Source: Planctomycetota bacterium | GTDB taxonomy: Bacteria > Planctomycetota > UBA1135 > UBA2386 | Assembly (NCBI GenBank): GCA_028281765.1 | Contig: JANQJF010000021.1 | Location: 1-64,000, forward strand | DNA: 64,000 nt | Direction: 5' to 3' | Shown: piece after piece, positions 10,193 to 17,931 of the stretch | Position numbering within the stretch: the first letter of the stretch is position 1 | How the letters are laid out: every line of letters begins with the position of its first letter | Translations under genes and position numbers: made by a program | Notes under the pieces: generated by a model | Database searches by the model: none | Told to the model about the DNA's origin: nothing | The model's input: only the letters and a program-made list of their open reading frames with translations

Positions 10193-12405
10193 ACGCTCTC
10201 TTCCGAGTCTCCCTGGTCGCCGCGACGGGGTTCGTCGCATCCGGCGTGACCTCCCAGTCGACGCTGATCATTCCGCAGGCGGTCTCGAGCGGGGCCGAAG
10301 GCAACGGTTCGGGCCCGGCGCTCGCCTTCAACGAGAGGCCGCGTCGGGATCAGACGATCTACGACGCGATCAACTTCACGTCTGCGGGCGTGACGGCGCC
10401 GATCGACATCTTCCGCCTGCGTTGGCGAGCGAACGGTGGCGACACTTCGAACGTCGTGAACTACCCCGATGTCGACATCCGGGTGGCGCCCTCGTTGACG
10501 ACTTCCGACAACCCGAGCCGGCTCTTCGACGAGAACTTCGCGAACGGGAAACCCCTGCCGGTCGTGGAGGGCGCTCTGACGGTCGCGGCCGCGAACGGCG
10601 CGACGCCCGGGAACTTCGTCATCGACGTGATCTTCAACCGGCCGGTTCGCTACGACCCGACGACGGGCCAGGCGCTGCTGATCGAGTTCGACTTCGCCTT
10701 CCCGACGATCAGCACGACCCAGACCGGCGTCTGCGCTCTCGACGGGCCATCGACGTCGCAGGGCGACACCGTCGACACCGTGCACGTGTCCGCGAACTTT
10801 CCGAGTGATTTGGAGCTCGGGTATCCGTGGCGCGGCAACGCCGCGTTCTGCGAGGTGAACTACACGGTCGCGAGTGGTCCGACCGCGGACTTCCGTGTGT
10901 CTACCGAGACGATCGGCGCGGGCTCCCCGGTGTCGTTCCAGGATCTCTCGAGCACGACGGATCCGGGCGGGCTGATCGCGTGGGCCTGGGACTTCGACAA
11001 CGATGGTCAGGTCGACTCGACCGATCCGAACCCGTCCTGGTCGTTCTCGGCGTGCGGCCCGACGACGATCAGCCTCACGGTTACGGACGCGGCCGGAGCC
11101 TCGGACACGTTCACCTACGCCGGGTTCGAAACCGCGGCACCAGAGGCGTCGTTCGAGATCACCGCGGATCCCTCGTCCATGATCGCGCCGGCGATCGTGT
11201 TCTTCCGGGACACGTCGACGAACAACCCGTCCTCGTGGGACTGGGACCTGGACGGCGACGGCGTCACGGATTCGACGCAGCAGAACCCGGTGTGGGTGTA
11301 TCCGCAACCCGGGTTCGCAGGGGACGTCACCCTGACGACCACGAACGCGTGCGGCACGAGCACGGCGACGAAGCGATTGCGCATCGCCACCTCGGCTCCG
11401 ACGTTCTATTCGGGGTGGTTCGAACCCGGGTTCGACACCGTGAACTGCCCGGTCTACACGCCGATCGTCTTGGCTTCGACAACGCTGCCGCCGATCGAAG
11501 GGGAGCCCGTGCATCTGTTCATCGGCAGTCCGCCGAACGATGCGGCGATCGGTGCGATCCTCGTGTCGGGCCAGAAGATCGACATCCCTCTGGGCGCATT
11601 CGGTGCCCCCGGCTGTTCGCTGTACGTGGACCCCGTGTTCTCCGTGCCGGTCGACCTGACCCAGATCGTGCCGCAGATGAGCTTCCTGGCGCCGCCGCCG
11701 GCTGACTTCGCCGGGCAGGAGTTCCACTTTCAGGCCGCCGCGTTGTCGCCGGCTTCGAACGCTCTGGGAGCGGTGTTCTCACGCCGCAAGACGTTTGCGT
11801 TCGCGACGGCGGTGGATCACCAGTTCGACGCGGAGACGGCCCCTGGAATCACGGCGTGGTGCCCGGCAGACCGACCGGGACAGGTCGCACCGGAACCGTA
11901 CTTCCACCTGTTCAACAACTCGCAGACCGGCGAGCAGATCCTCTCGTACAGCATCGACCTGTCGGAAGGCGGGCCGGAGATCAACTCCGGCTGGGCCTAC
12001 TTCAACCCGGACACGCCGTTCGAAACGGGGAACGCGGGTGTGCTGGACCCGAACTGCGCGAACCAGAACTCCTACGCGGGAACCGACTTGACCACCGGCC
12101 TGGTCTACGCGGGCACCGCGCCCGCGTCCTGCGGCAGTGGCCTGGGCGCGACCACGGGTTGGCGTGGCGAGGTCCCGGGCTTCTCGGCGGGTGACTACCG
12201 TCGCCTCGAGTTCGACTTCCAGCACTTCGATCCGGGCGAGGCCTTCAAGTTCAACTGTCCCGTCGGCGGGAGCCCCGACCGACTCGGCGATGGCCTCAAC
12301 GAGTGCACTCTCACGATCGTGACGGACCAGCGAGTCCTCACCGGTCATCTGCAGTTCCGCGATGCGTCTTCCACCTTCTTCCGAAGCGCGGTGCAACAAT
12401 GGTAG
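10189..12405 (+). CDS. Secreted PKD-domain protein
   Basis: Exported protein of 738 residues, translationally coupled to the previous gene by an ATGA overlap. The signal peptide is short (NALFRVSLVAATGFVASGV). Two PKD-type immunoglobulin-like domains lie at about 230-312 and 315-400; each carries a calcium-loop-like Asp cluster (DFDNDGQVDSTD, DLDGDGVTDSTQ) and the WDWD/WAWD signature. Around 404-530 there is an internal copy of the cluster's shared beta-domain (FIGSPPN..., then EFHFQAAALSPASNALG). It is followed by a further 200-residue beta-rich module with several Cys. PKD domains mediate adhesion or glycan and protein contacts on the cell surface; no enzyme motif is seen. Probably a surface or matrix protein. 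Confidence 0.9.
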   Translation: MNALFRVSLVAATGFVASGVTSQSTLIIPQAVSSGAEGNGSGPALAFNERPRRDQTIYDAINFTSAGVTAPIDIFRLRWRANGGDTSNVVNYPDVDIRVAPSLTTSDNPSRLFDENFANGKPLPVVEGALTVAAANGATPGNFVIDVIFNRPVRYDPTTGQALLIEFDFAFPTISTTQTGVCALDGPSTSQGDTVDTVHVSANFPSDLELGYPWRGNAAFCEVNYTVASGPTADFRVSTETIGAGSPVSFQDLSSTTDPGGLIAWAWDFDNDGQVDSTDPNPSWSFSACGPTTISLTVTDAAGASDTFTYAGFETAAPEASFEITADPSSMIAPAIVFFRDTSTNNPSSWDWDLDGDGVTDSTQQNPVWVYPQPGFAGDVTLTTTNACGTSTATKRLRIATSAPTFYSGWFEPGFDTVNCPVYTPIVLASTTLPPIEGEPVHLFIGSPPNDAAIGAILVSGQKIDIPLGAFGAPGCSLYVDPVFSVPVDLTQIVPQMSFLAPPPADFAGQEFHFQAAALSPASNALGAVFSRRKTFAFATAVDHQFDAETAPGITAWCPADRPGQVAPEPYFHLFNNSQTGEQILSYSIDLSEGGPEINSGWAYFNPDTPFETGNAGVLDPNCANQNSYAGTDLTTGLVYAGTAPASCGSGLGATTGWRGEVPGFSAGDYRRLEFDFQHFDPGEAFKFNCPVGGSPDRLGDGLNECTLTIVTDQRVLTGHLQFRDASSTFFRSAVQQW

Positions 12406-14156
12406 TTTCCTCGATGCGATCTCTCGTCTCGTGCGCGGCGATCACCCTCGCCGCCCAGTCTCTGCACGCGCAACAGGTGCCGGATGACGCGCGGATCGAC
12501 ACGGCGACGGTCAACGCGACCGTCGGGATCCCGTGGCTCGCGATCGACGAAGAGCGGGTTCACGCGGTTTGGATCGATACGCGAACCGGGGATCTCGACC
12601 TCTACTACAACCACTCTCTGGATCGAGGCCGAACTTGGGGTGCGTCCGACACCCGGCTCAACATCAACAACGGCGCCGGCAACATCTACAGCCGCGTCGC
12701 GTCGATCGCGCTCGATGGCGACGACGTCTACGTCACTTGGGTTGCGGGCGCGTTCGCATTCTGCAACCGTTCGATCGATGGCGGGGCTACGTGGCTGAAC
12801 TTCCCGCGCCAGGTTTCGGGGTCCGTGTTCGGGTCTTCCCCGGACATCAGCGACATCGGGATCGTCGACGGCGCGGGGGCTGCCGTGATCGCCTACGTCT
12901 CGGGCGCCGACGTGTTCGCGACGCGATCGATCAACGAAGGAATCGACTGGTCGGCTCCGATCGCGCTCAACGTCGGCTCGTCGCAGACCCCGTACGAGGA
13001 CTACGTCCAGGTCGTCACGGATGGCAACCACGTGCACGTCGCCTGGATGGCCGGGCCGACCTCGTTCTCGCGGAGGGATGCCTTCATCTGCTCCTCGCAC
13101 GACGGTGGGCAGACCTGGATGCCGGCCGTCCGTTTGAACTCCGACCCGCTCGGAGAGGACTCCGTCGAAGAGCTGCAGATCGTCGCGAAGGGTGGGGAGG
13201 TGTTTGCGGCGTGGATCGACTATCGCAACGCACCGCCGAACGTGTTCGACGCCCGGGTCTACGGCGTCGCGTCCTCGGATGGAGGACTCACGTGGCAGCC
13301 GACCGACTCGCGCATCGACGTCGCAGCGGGGAACGAGTGGCGCTCGAGTGACCTGACGCTCGCGCGGTCGACGAATGCGGTCCACGTCGGCTGGCGTGAT
13401 TCGGAGCCGCTCTTCGGCCAGGGCTCCTACTACCTCGCATCGTCGTCTGACCTCGGCGGTACCTGGGCCGGCCAGACGACGCCGCTGTTGTCCCAGGTCC
13501 GGACCCCGCACCTGGTCGCGGACGGCGACACGGTTGCGCTCGCTTGGGCTGAGACGTTCGAGGCGCTGGGCTTGAGTGCGATGTACTCCCGAGACGAGGC
13601 CGTGACCTGGCGGGCGCCGGTCCGCATCGATACGAGCACCGGGACCAGCGACCTGCCATGGTTTGTCCGCCTCGGGATCGGCGCGGGTCGCATCCACGCG
13701 GCGTGGAACAAGGGCTCCGGCGTGTGGCTCTACGCCTACGCGATGTCGAACCGACTGTTCGGTGGGCAAACTCACGGGGTCGGCACTCCGGGGAGCTTCA
13801 ACATCACCCCGACTCTGTCGATCGAGGGCTTCTCGGTCGGCGGCACGATGACCGTCGATGTCGACAACGCTCTCGGGGGTGCGACTGGCGCGCTGTTCTT
13901 GGGGTTCGGTCCGTCGACGCGCATCGACCTGCCGATCATGGGTGGGCAGCTTTACGTGATTCCGAACGCGACAGCGCCGCTGCTCTTCGGTGGAACCACC
14001 GGCACACCCGGCGCGGGTTCGACAACCCTGCCGCTCGGTCTGCCCAACGTGTTCGAGATCCAAGGACTCAACGTCAACTTCCAGGCGTTGATCCTCGACG
14101 CGGCTGCGGCGCAGGGCGTCTCGATGACCGCGGCCGAAATCACCTGGATCGGCTGA
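12399..14156 (+). CDS. Secreted Asp-box (BNR/sialidase-fold) repeat protein with shared C-terminal domain
   Basis: Exported protein of about 585 residues. Its ATG overlaps the previous stop; an alternative ATG at 12414 gives the same signal peptide ending in LHAQQ. At least five Asp-box motifs are readable: SLDRGRTW, SIDGGATW, SHDGGQTW, SSDGGLTW and SSDLGGTW. These imply a six-bladed sialidase-type propeller (about 25-465). The Asp-box fold also occurs in non-enzymatic sensors and binding proteins, and I cannot confirm the sialidase Arg triad, so catalysis is not claimed. The final 120 residues (from HGVGTPGSFNITPTL) are a clear copy of the shared C-terminal domain, with GALFLGFGPS, a central GGQLYVIP and NFQALILDAAAAQG. 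Confidence 0.9.
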   Translation: MVVSSMRSLVSCAAITLAAQSLHAQQVPDDARIDTATVNATVGIPWLAIDEERVHAVWIDTRTGDLDLYYNHSLDRGRTWGASDTRLNINNGAGNIYSRVASIALDGDDVYVTWVAGAFAFCNRSIDGGATWLNFPRQVSGSVFGSSPDISDIGIVDGAGAAVIAYVSGADVFATRSINEGIDWSAPIALNVGSSQTPYEDYVQVVTDGNHVHVAWMAGPTSFSRRDAFICSSHDGGQTWMPAVRLNSDPLGEDSVEELQIVAKGGEVFAAWIDYRNAPPNVFDARVYGVASSDGGLTWQPTDSRIDVAAGNEWRSSDLTLARSTNAVHVGWRDSEPLFGQGSYYLASSSDLGGTWAGQTTPLLSQVRTPHLVADGDTVALAWAETFEALGLSAMYSRDEAVTWRAPVRIDTSTGTSDLPWFVRLGIGAGRIHAAWNKGSGVWLYAYAMSNRLFGGQTHGVGTPGSFNITPTLSIEGFSVGGTMTVDVDNALGGATGALFLGFGPSTRIDLPIMGGQLYVIPNATAPLLFGGTTGTPGAGSTTLPLGLPNVFEIQGLNVNFQALILDAAAAQGVSMTAAEITWIG

Positions 14157-14177
14157 GGCTCGTTGTCGGGGATCGGA

Positions 14178-14215
14178 GGGCCCCATAGAATTCCCGCTTC
14201 GGGAATTCGGGGCCC
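14178..14215. repeat. Strong intergenic hairpin
   Basis: GGGCCCC (14178-14184) pairs with GGGGCCC (14209-14215), and inside it AATTCCCG (14189-14196) pairs with CGGGAATT (14200-14207) around a CTT loop. It sits between the Asp-box gene and the ribosome binding site of the beta-helix gene. There is no T-run, so it is not a classic terminator; it may stabilise or process the polycistronic mRNA. Confidence 0.6.
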
Positions 14216-14234
14216 ATTCGACAGGAGACTTCTC

Positions 14235-15476
14235 ATGCGCTTCTTCGCCGTCGCCATGTCCGCTGCGCTGGGCTTGACCAGCGCGCACGCTCAAAGCGTG
14301 CTCGTCGTCGACGCGTGCGCCACGCCGACAGGCACGTTCGCGTCCATCCAAGCCGCGATCGACGCGGCCGCTCCGGGCGACGTCGTGTTCGTCCAGTGCG
14401 GCACGTTTCCCAGCACGGATCCGATCACGATCGATCGACCGCTGACCCTGGTGGCCGATCCGGGGGGCGTCCAGCTCGCGGCTCGCCTGCACATCGAGGA
14501 CGTGAACACGGGTTCGGTCTCGGTGCGCGGGTTCGTGTGGAACCCGGTGTTTCCCTTCTTCGAGTCCGGGGAGCTGTCGACGATTCAGGTCAAGCGCTGC
14601 AGCAGTCCGGTCTGGATCGAGAGTTGTGACTCTCTGGCCACGCAGGGCCTGGGGGGCGGGTCCGCGCTTCGCGTCGACGAGAGCGACGCGGTCATGATCC
14701 GCGAATGCCATCTCGAAACCTTCGGGCTCTACGGCAATGACGCCGCGCTCCACGTGTTCCAATCGAATGTGCACGTGTTCGAGTCGCAGATCGTCGGCAA
14801 GGACGGCAGCGTGATCACGGGTCTCGGTCATCCGCTGCAGGGACAGTTCGGCGCGAACGGGCTCTATCTCGAAGACAGCACGGTCTACGTGCAGGGGTCG
14901 GTGTGCATCGGTGGCGACGGTGGCTTGGCCGGCGGTCCGGCTTGCGACTCCCTCGGGCAGGGCGGTCACGGTGCGCGCTTGTGGGGCTCGTCTACGCTGC
15001 GGCACATCGACTCGACGTTCGTCGGCGGACTGCCGGGTACGTCGCCCAACGCGTGCCTCTCGACGATCGGTGGGGAACCGATTCTCGCGTCGCCGCCGGG
15101 AATCGCGACCGAGCTTCCGAGCGCCGGCTATTCGCTCCGGTTGACGCCGCCGGTGCCGCGCGACGCGGATCCGCTGACGCTCGAGATCGACGGCGCGGTC
15201 GGCGACCTGGTCGCGATCGGCCTCGCGGTGGCGCCGGCGAACCTGGCTCCATACTTCGACCTCTTGCGCGGGCCGCTGCTGCTCGACCCGGCGACGTTCG
15301 TCGCGATTCCCCTCGGCGCCATCCCGCCAAGCGGCACGCTCACGCTGCCCACGTTTGCCGCGCAGCTCGCCGGACTGCCGTTCACGCAGACGTGGCACCA
15401 GCCGTTCGGTCTCGGTGGTGGACTGCTGACAGCGGGGCCGGGAGTGCTGATGACGGTGCTCGACGCGGGGTTGTAG
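14235..15476 (+). CDS. Secreted right-handed beta-helix-like protein with shared C-terminal domain
   Basis: Exported protein of 413 residues. The ATG was chosen for the AGGAG at 14223-14227 and for the clean signal peptide (FFAVAMSAALGLTSAHAQ). The opening TFASIQAAIDAAAPGDVVFVQCGTF is the standard entry into pectate-lyase-like parallel beta-helix proteins, which use Ile-Gln-x-Ala-Ile-Asp motifs before the first coil; the repeating coils run to about residue 280. The C-terminal 130 residues (from GGEPILASPPG) look like a diverged copy of the shared C-terminal domain (LVAIGLAVAPANLAPYF, then FTQTWHQPFGLGG). Such helices bind or cleave polysaccharide; no catalytic Asp/Arg set is evident. A strong hairpin precedes the gene. 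Confidence 0.85.
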   Translation: MRFFAVAMSAALGLTSAHAQSVLVVDACATPTGTFASIQAAIDAAAPGDVVFVQCGTFPSTDPITIDRPLTLVADPGGVQLAARLHIEDVNTGSVSVRGFVWNPVFPFFESGELSTIQVKRCSSPVWIESCDSLATQGLGGGSALRVDESDAVMIRECHLETFGLYGNDAALHVFQSNVHVFESQIVGKDGSVITGLGHPLQGQFGANGLYLEDSTVYVQGSVCIGGDGGLAGGPACDSLGQGGHGARLWGSSTLRHIDSTFVGGLPGTSPNACLSTIGGEPILASPPGIATELPSAGYSLRLTPPVPRDADPLTLEIDGAVGDLVAIGLAVAPANLAPYFDLLRGPLLLDPATFVAIPLGAIPPSGTLTLPTFAAQLAGLPFTQTWHQPFGLGGGLLTAGPGVLMTVLDAGL

Positions 15477-15646
15477 CGTCCAAGTTCCAGCCTGCACATT
15501 TTCTCGAGTTTCCCTGTTCGCGACCAGGGGGTGAGGCGCTGCGCCGAGAGTGGCTCGAAGCCCGCGTTCCAGCCGAGATTCCGGCAAACCGGTGCTGAGA
15601 GCCGCGAATTCCATCTCGCCTCTCTCGATCTGCAGGAGACTCACTC

Positions 15647-17920
15647 ATGTTGCATCCCGTCCGCGCGATATGCGCGCTCGGTGTCTGGGCCGCTTCGACC
15701 TGTGCGGTGCTCGCACAACCCCAGTCGGCGCCGCCCGAGGATTTCACCCGTCGCCCCGGGCCAAGTTCGGCGCGCGTCGGTGCCCGGGCGTCCATGTTCG
15801 ACGGTTGTGGACTGCACCGTGGTGACGGCGGCGCGTTGGTTGCCGTGGGGCCGTCGTACAAGGCATCGCTCGGTGCGGAGGGGATCGTGTTCACGCCGGC
15901 AACCCCCGAGGCGCCGCACGACTATCCGTTCGAGATGCGCGTCACGGGCTACGGGCGTGCGACCGCCGACCGGAGACCCGACGACGCGACTCCGCGTCAG
16001 GACGCATCCTTGGTCGTGCTGTACGCGCGCGCGGCGTTCGACGAGGTCTACGAAGTGCGACCCGAGGGGATCAAGCAGAGCTTCGTGTTCCGTGAGCTGC
16101 CATCGGGCACTGGAGATCTGGTGGTGCGCTTGCGGGTCTCCACCGATCTCGATCCTGTTGCTCCGCATACCGGCGATGGTGGGCTCCACTTCGTCGGCGG
16201 TGATTTCGGAGGCGTCACGTTGGGTGGAGTCGTCGGATTGGACGCGCGTGGGGACCGCGTATCCGGCTCGATGGAGTTTGCCGATGGACATCTCGAGCTG
16301 CGACTGCCGTCCACGTTCGTCGAGAACGCGGCGCTGCCGGTAGTGATCGACCCGCTGATCGGATCGTTGATCCAGATCGGCGACATGCTGGACAGCAACT
16401 TTGATCCGGACATCACGTACAGCGTCGCGGGTCCCGCCTACCTGATGGTGTGGCGCCGCGTGATGTCCGGCTCGACACACGACATCCTCGGCAGAATCCT
16501 CAACTCGAGTGGAATCCCTTCGGCTGGGGGAATGCTCCTGATCCAGTCAGCCGGCCTGAACGCGCGCCCCCGGTGCGCGAGTGTCGTGACGGAAGATGCG
16601 TTTGTCGTCGTCTACCAGCGCGGCGGAGACATCTTCGGCCGCGCGGTTCGCTCGCCGTTCCCGCACGTCGTCGGCCCCGAATCCGGGATCGTGGTCTCGC
16701 CTGGAACGGAGGAAAACCCCGACGTCGGCGGCGAAGCCACGGCGGACAACGAGGCGATCGTCGTTTGGCGGGACATCACGAACAACCGGATCGAAGCCAA
16801 GCAGGTCAACGTGGCGGGCGGTGCGGTCCCGGTGCTCGGCCCCTCGGGCATCGAGGTCGCCCTGGATACGACGCCGGCCGGGACGCAAGAGGTGTCCCCG
16901 GCGATCAGCAAGAGCGGTGGATCGACCGGGTTCCACTGCATCGCTTGGCACCGCAACGTGCTCGCGACCGGGCTGACCGAGTTGAAGGCGCGCCTCGTCA
17001 ATCGCGACTTGATCATGCAGTCCGGCGTAATCTCCGTCGCGTCCGACGGGGACAACGACGTTCCGGATGTCGACGGCGACGGTCGAAACTGGATCATCGC
17101 TTGGGAGTGGGAGCCAACCGCCGGCACCGGATCCAACGACGTTCGTGCGGCCTCGATTGCCTACGCATCGCAGCTACCGAGCGGCGCGCGTGGATTTCGG
17201 CAGCATCCCGTCGTTGCGATCGCGGACAGCGGCGCGGACGAACGTGCGCCCAAGGTCGCGTGGACCGGGGACTCCGCGATCATTCTCTACGAGCGCGCGA
17301 CGGGCATCGCCGGTGTCAACGACTCGATCATCCAACCCGTCAATCGGATGACCGGTCTCGACTGTGGCCCCTCTTTCGCGGTGCCGCTCGGCTCACCCAC
17401 GGCGGACCAAGGGCCGGCTCGCGCGGCGAGTCATGCCAGCGGTGGCAGCTCCGACGACGCGGCGGTCATCGTCTGGGCGGAGCGCGATCCGGCGAACGGC
17501 GACGGTGACGTGTTCGCGGTGGGATACCGCGCCGACGACGGCACGAACGTGAACCTCGGCGGCGGGTGTGGAAACCGCGGGTTCACATACGCCGAGTGCG
17601 CGATGAACGGCAACGCATCGTTCGCGATGCGCTGGCGCGACGCGCTGCTGAATCGACCCACGTGGCTCGTGATGAGCCCGGATCGGCTCGACCTCGGGTG
17701 CACCGGTTGTTCGTTGATCGCCAACCCGCTGACGGGATTCGTCGTGCCTGTCGTCGCCGACAGTTTCGGTCGGGCCGACGCGTGGTTCCCCATCCCCGCG
17801 ACGAGTTCGCTGGTCGGAGCTTCACTCGTCCACCAGTGGCTGGTGTTCGACAACGTTTCTCCGACGTGTTCGAGCTTCCAGCTCGACATGTCCGACGCCT
17901 ACCGCACCACCATTCAATGA
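15647..17920 (+). CDS. Secreted protein of unknown function, tandem paralogue A
   Basis: Exported protein of 757 residues with signal peptide ending at AVLAQP; GCAGGAGAC at about 15632-15640 is a good ribosome binding site. The N-terminal domain (about 40-240) contains KQSFVFRELPSGTGDLVVR and a LPSTFVENAALPVVIDPLIG motif that is repeated in the neighbouring gene. The central part (240-630) is a set of beta-propeller-like repeats with YLMVWRR, FVVVYQRGGDI, IIAWEWE and VVWAERDP strands separated by about 45 residues, resembling FG-GAP or kelch-like blades. The end (from GCGNRGFTYAEC) fits the shared C-terminal domain with several Cys and LVHQWLVFD. I do not recognise a family name. Spacing to the paralogue is 11 bases. 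Confidence 0.87.
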   Translation: MLHPVRAICALGVWAASTCAVLAQPQSAPPEDFTRRPGPSSARVGARASMFDGCGLHRGDGGALVAVGPSYKASLGAEGIVFTPATPEAPHDYPFEMRVTGYGRATADRRPDDATPRQDASLVVLYARAAFDEVYEVRPEGIKQSFVFRELPSGTGDLVVRLRVSTDLDPVAPHTGDGGLHFVGGDFGGVTLGGVVGLDARGDRVSGSMEFADGHLELRLPSTFVENAALPVVIDPLIGSLIQIGDMLDSNFDPDITYSVAGPAYLMVWRRVMSGSTHDILGRILNSSGIPSAGGMLLIQSAGLNARPRCASVVTEDAFVVVYQRGGDIFGRAVRSPFPHVVGPESGIVVSPGTEENPDVGGEATADNEAIVVWRDITNNRIEAKQVNVAGGAVPVLGPSGIEVALDTTPAGTQEVSPAISKSGGSTGFHCIAWHRNVLATGLTELKARLVNRDLIMQSGVISVASDGDNDVPDVDGDGRNWIIAWEWEPTAGTGSNDVRAASIAYASQLPSGARGFRQHPVVAIADSGADERAPKVAWTGDSAIILYERATGIAGVNDSIIQPVNRMTGLDCGPSFAVPLGSPTADQGPARAASHASGGSSDDAAVIVWAERDPANGDGDVFAVGYRADDGTNVNLGGGCGNRGFTYAECAMNGNASFAMRWRDALLNRPTWLVMSPDRLDLGCTGCSLIANPLTGFVVPVVADSFGRADAWFPIPATSSLVGASLVHQWLVFDNVSPTCSSFQLDMSDAYRTTIQ

Positions 17921-17931
17921 GGAGCTTGACG

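Noticed and set aside
12399..14156. Naming the Asp-box protein a sialidase
   Set aside because: The propeller is clear but the catalytic Arg triad and Tyr/Glu pair cannot be confirmed by eye; Asp-box repeats also occur in non-enzymes.
12345..15644. Antisense open frame of about 1,100 codons opposite the Asp-box and beta-helix genes
   Set aside because: Composition is nearly all Arg, Asp, Val, Glu and Gln; the plus-strand genes have signal peptides, Asp-boxes and ribosome binding sites, so this frame is a shadow.
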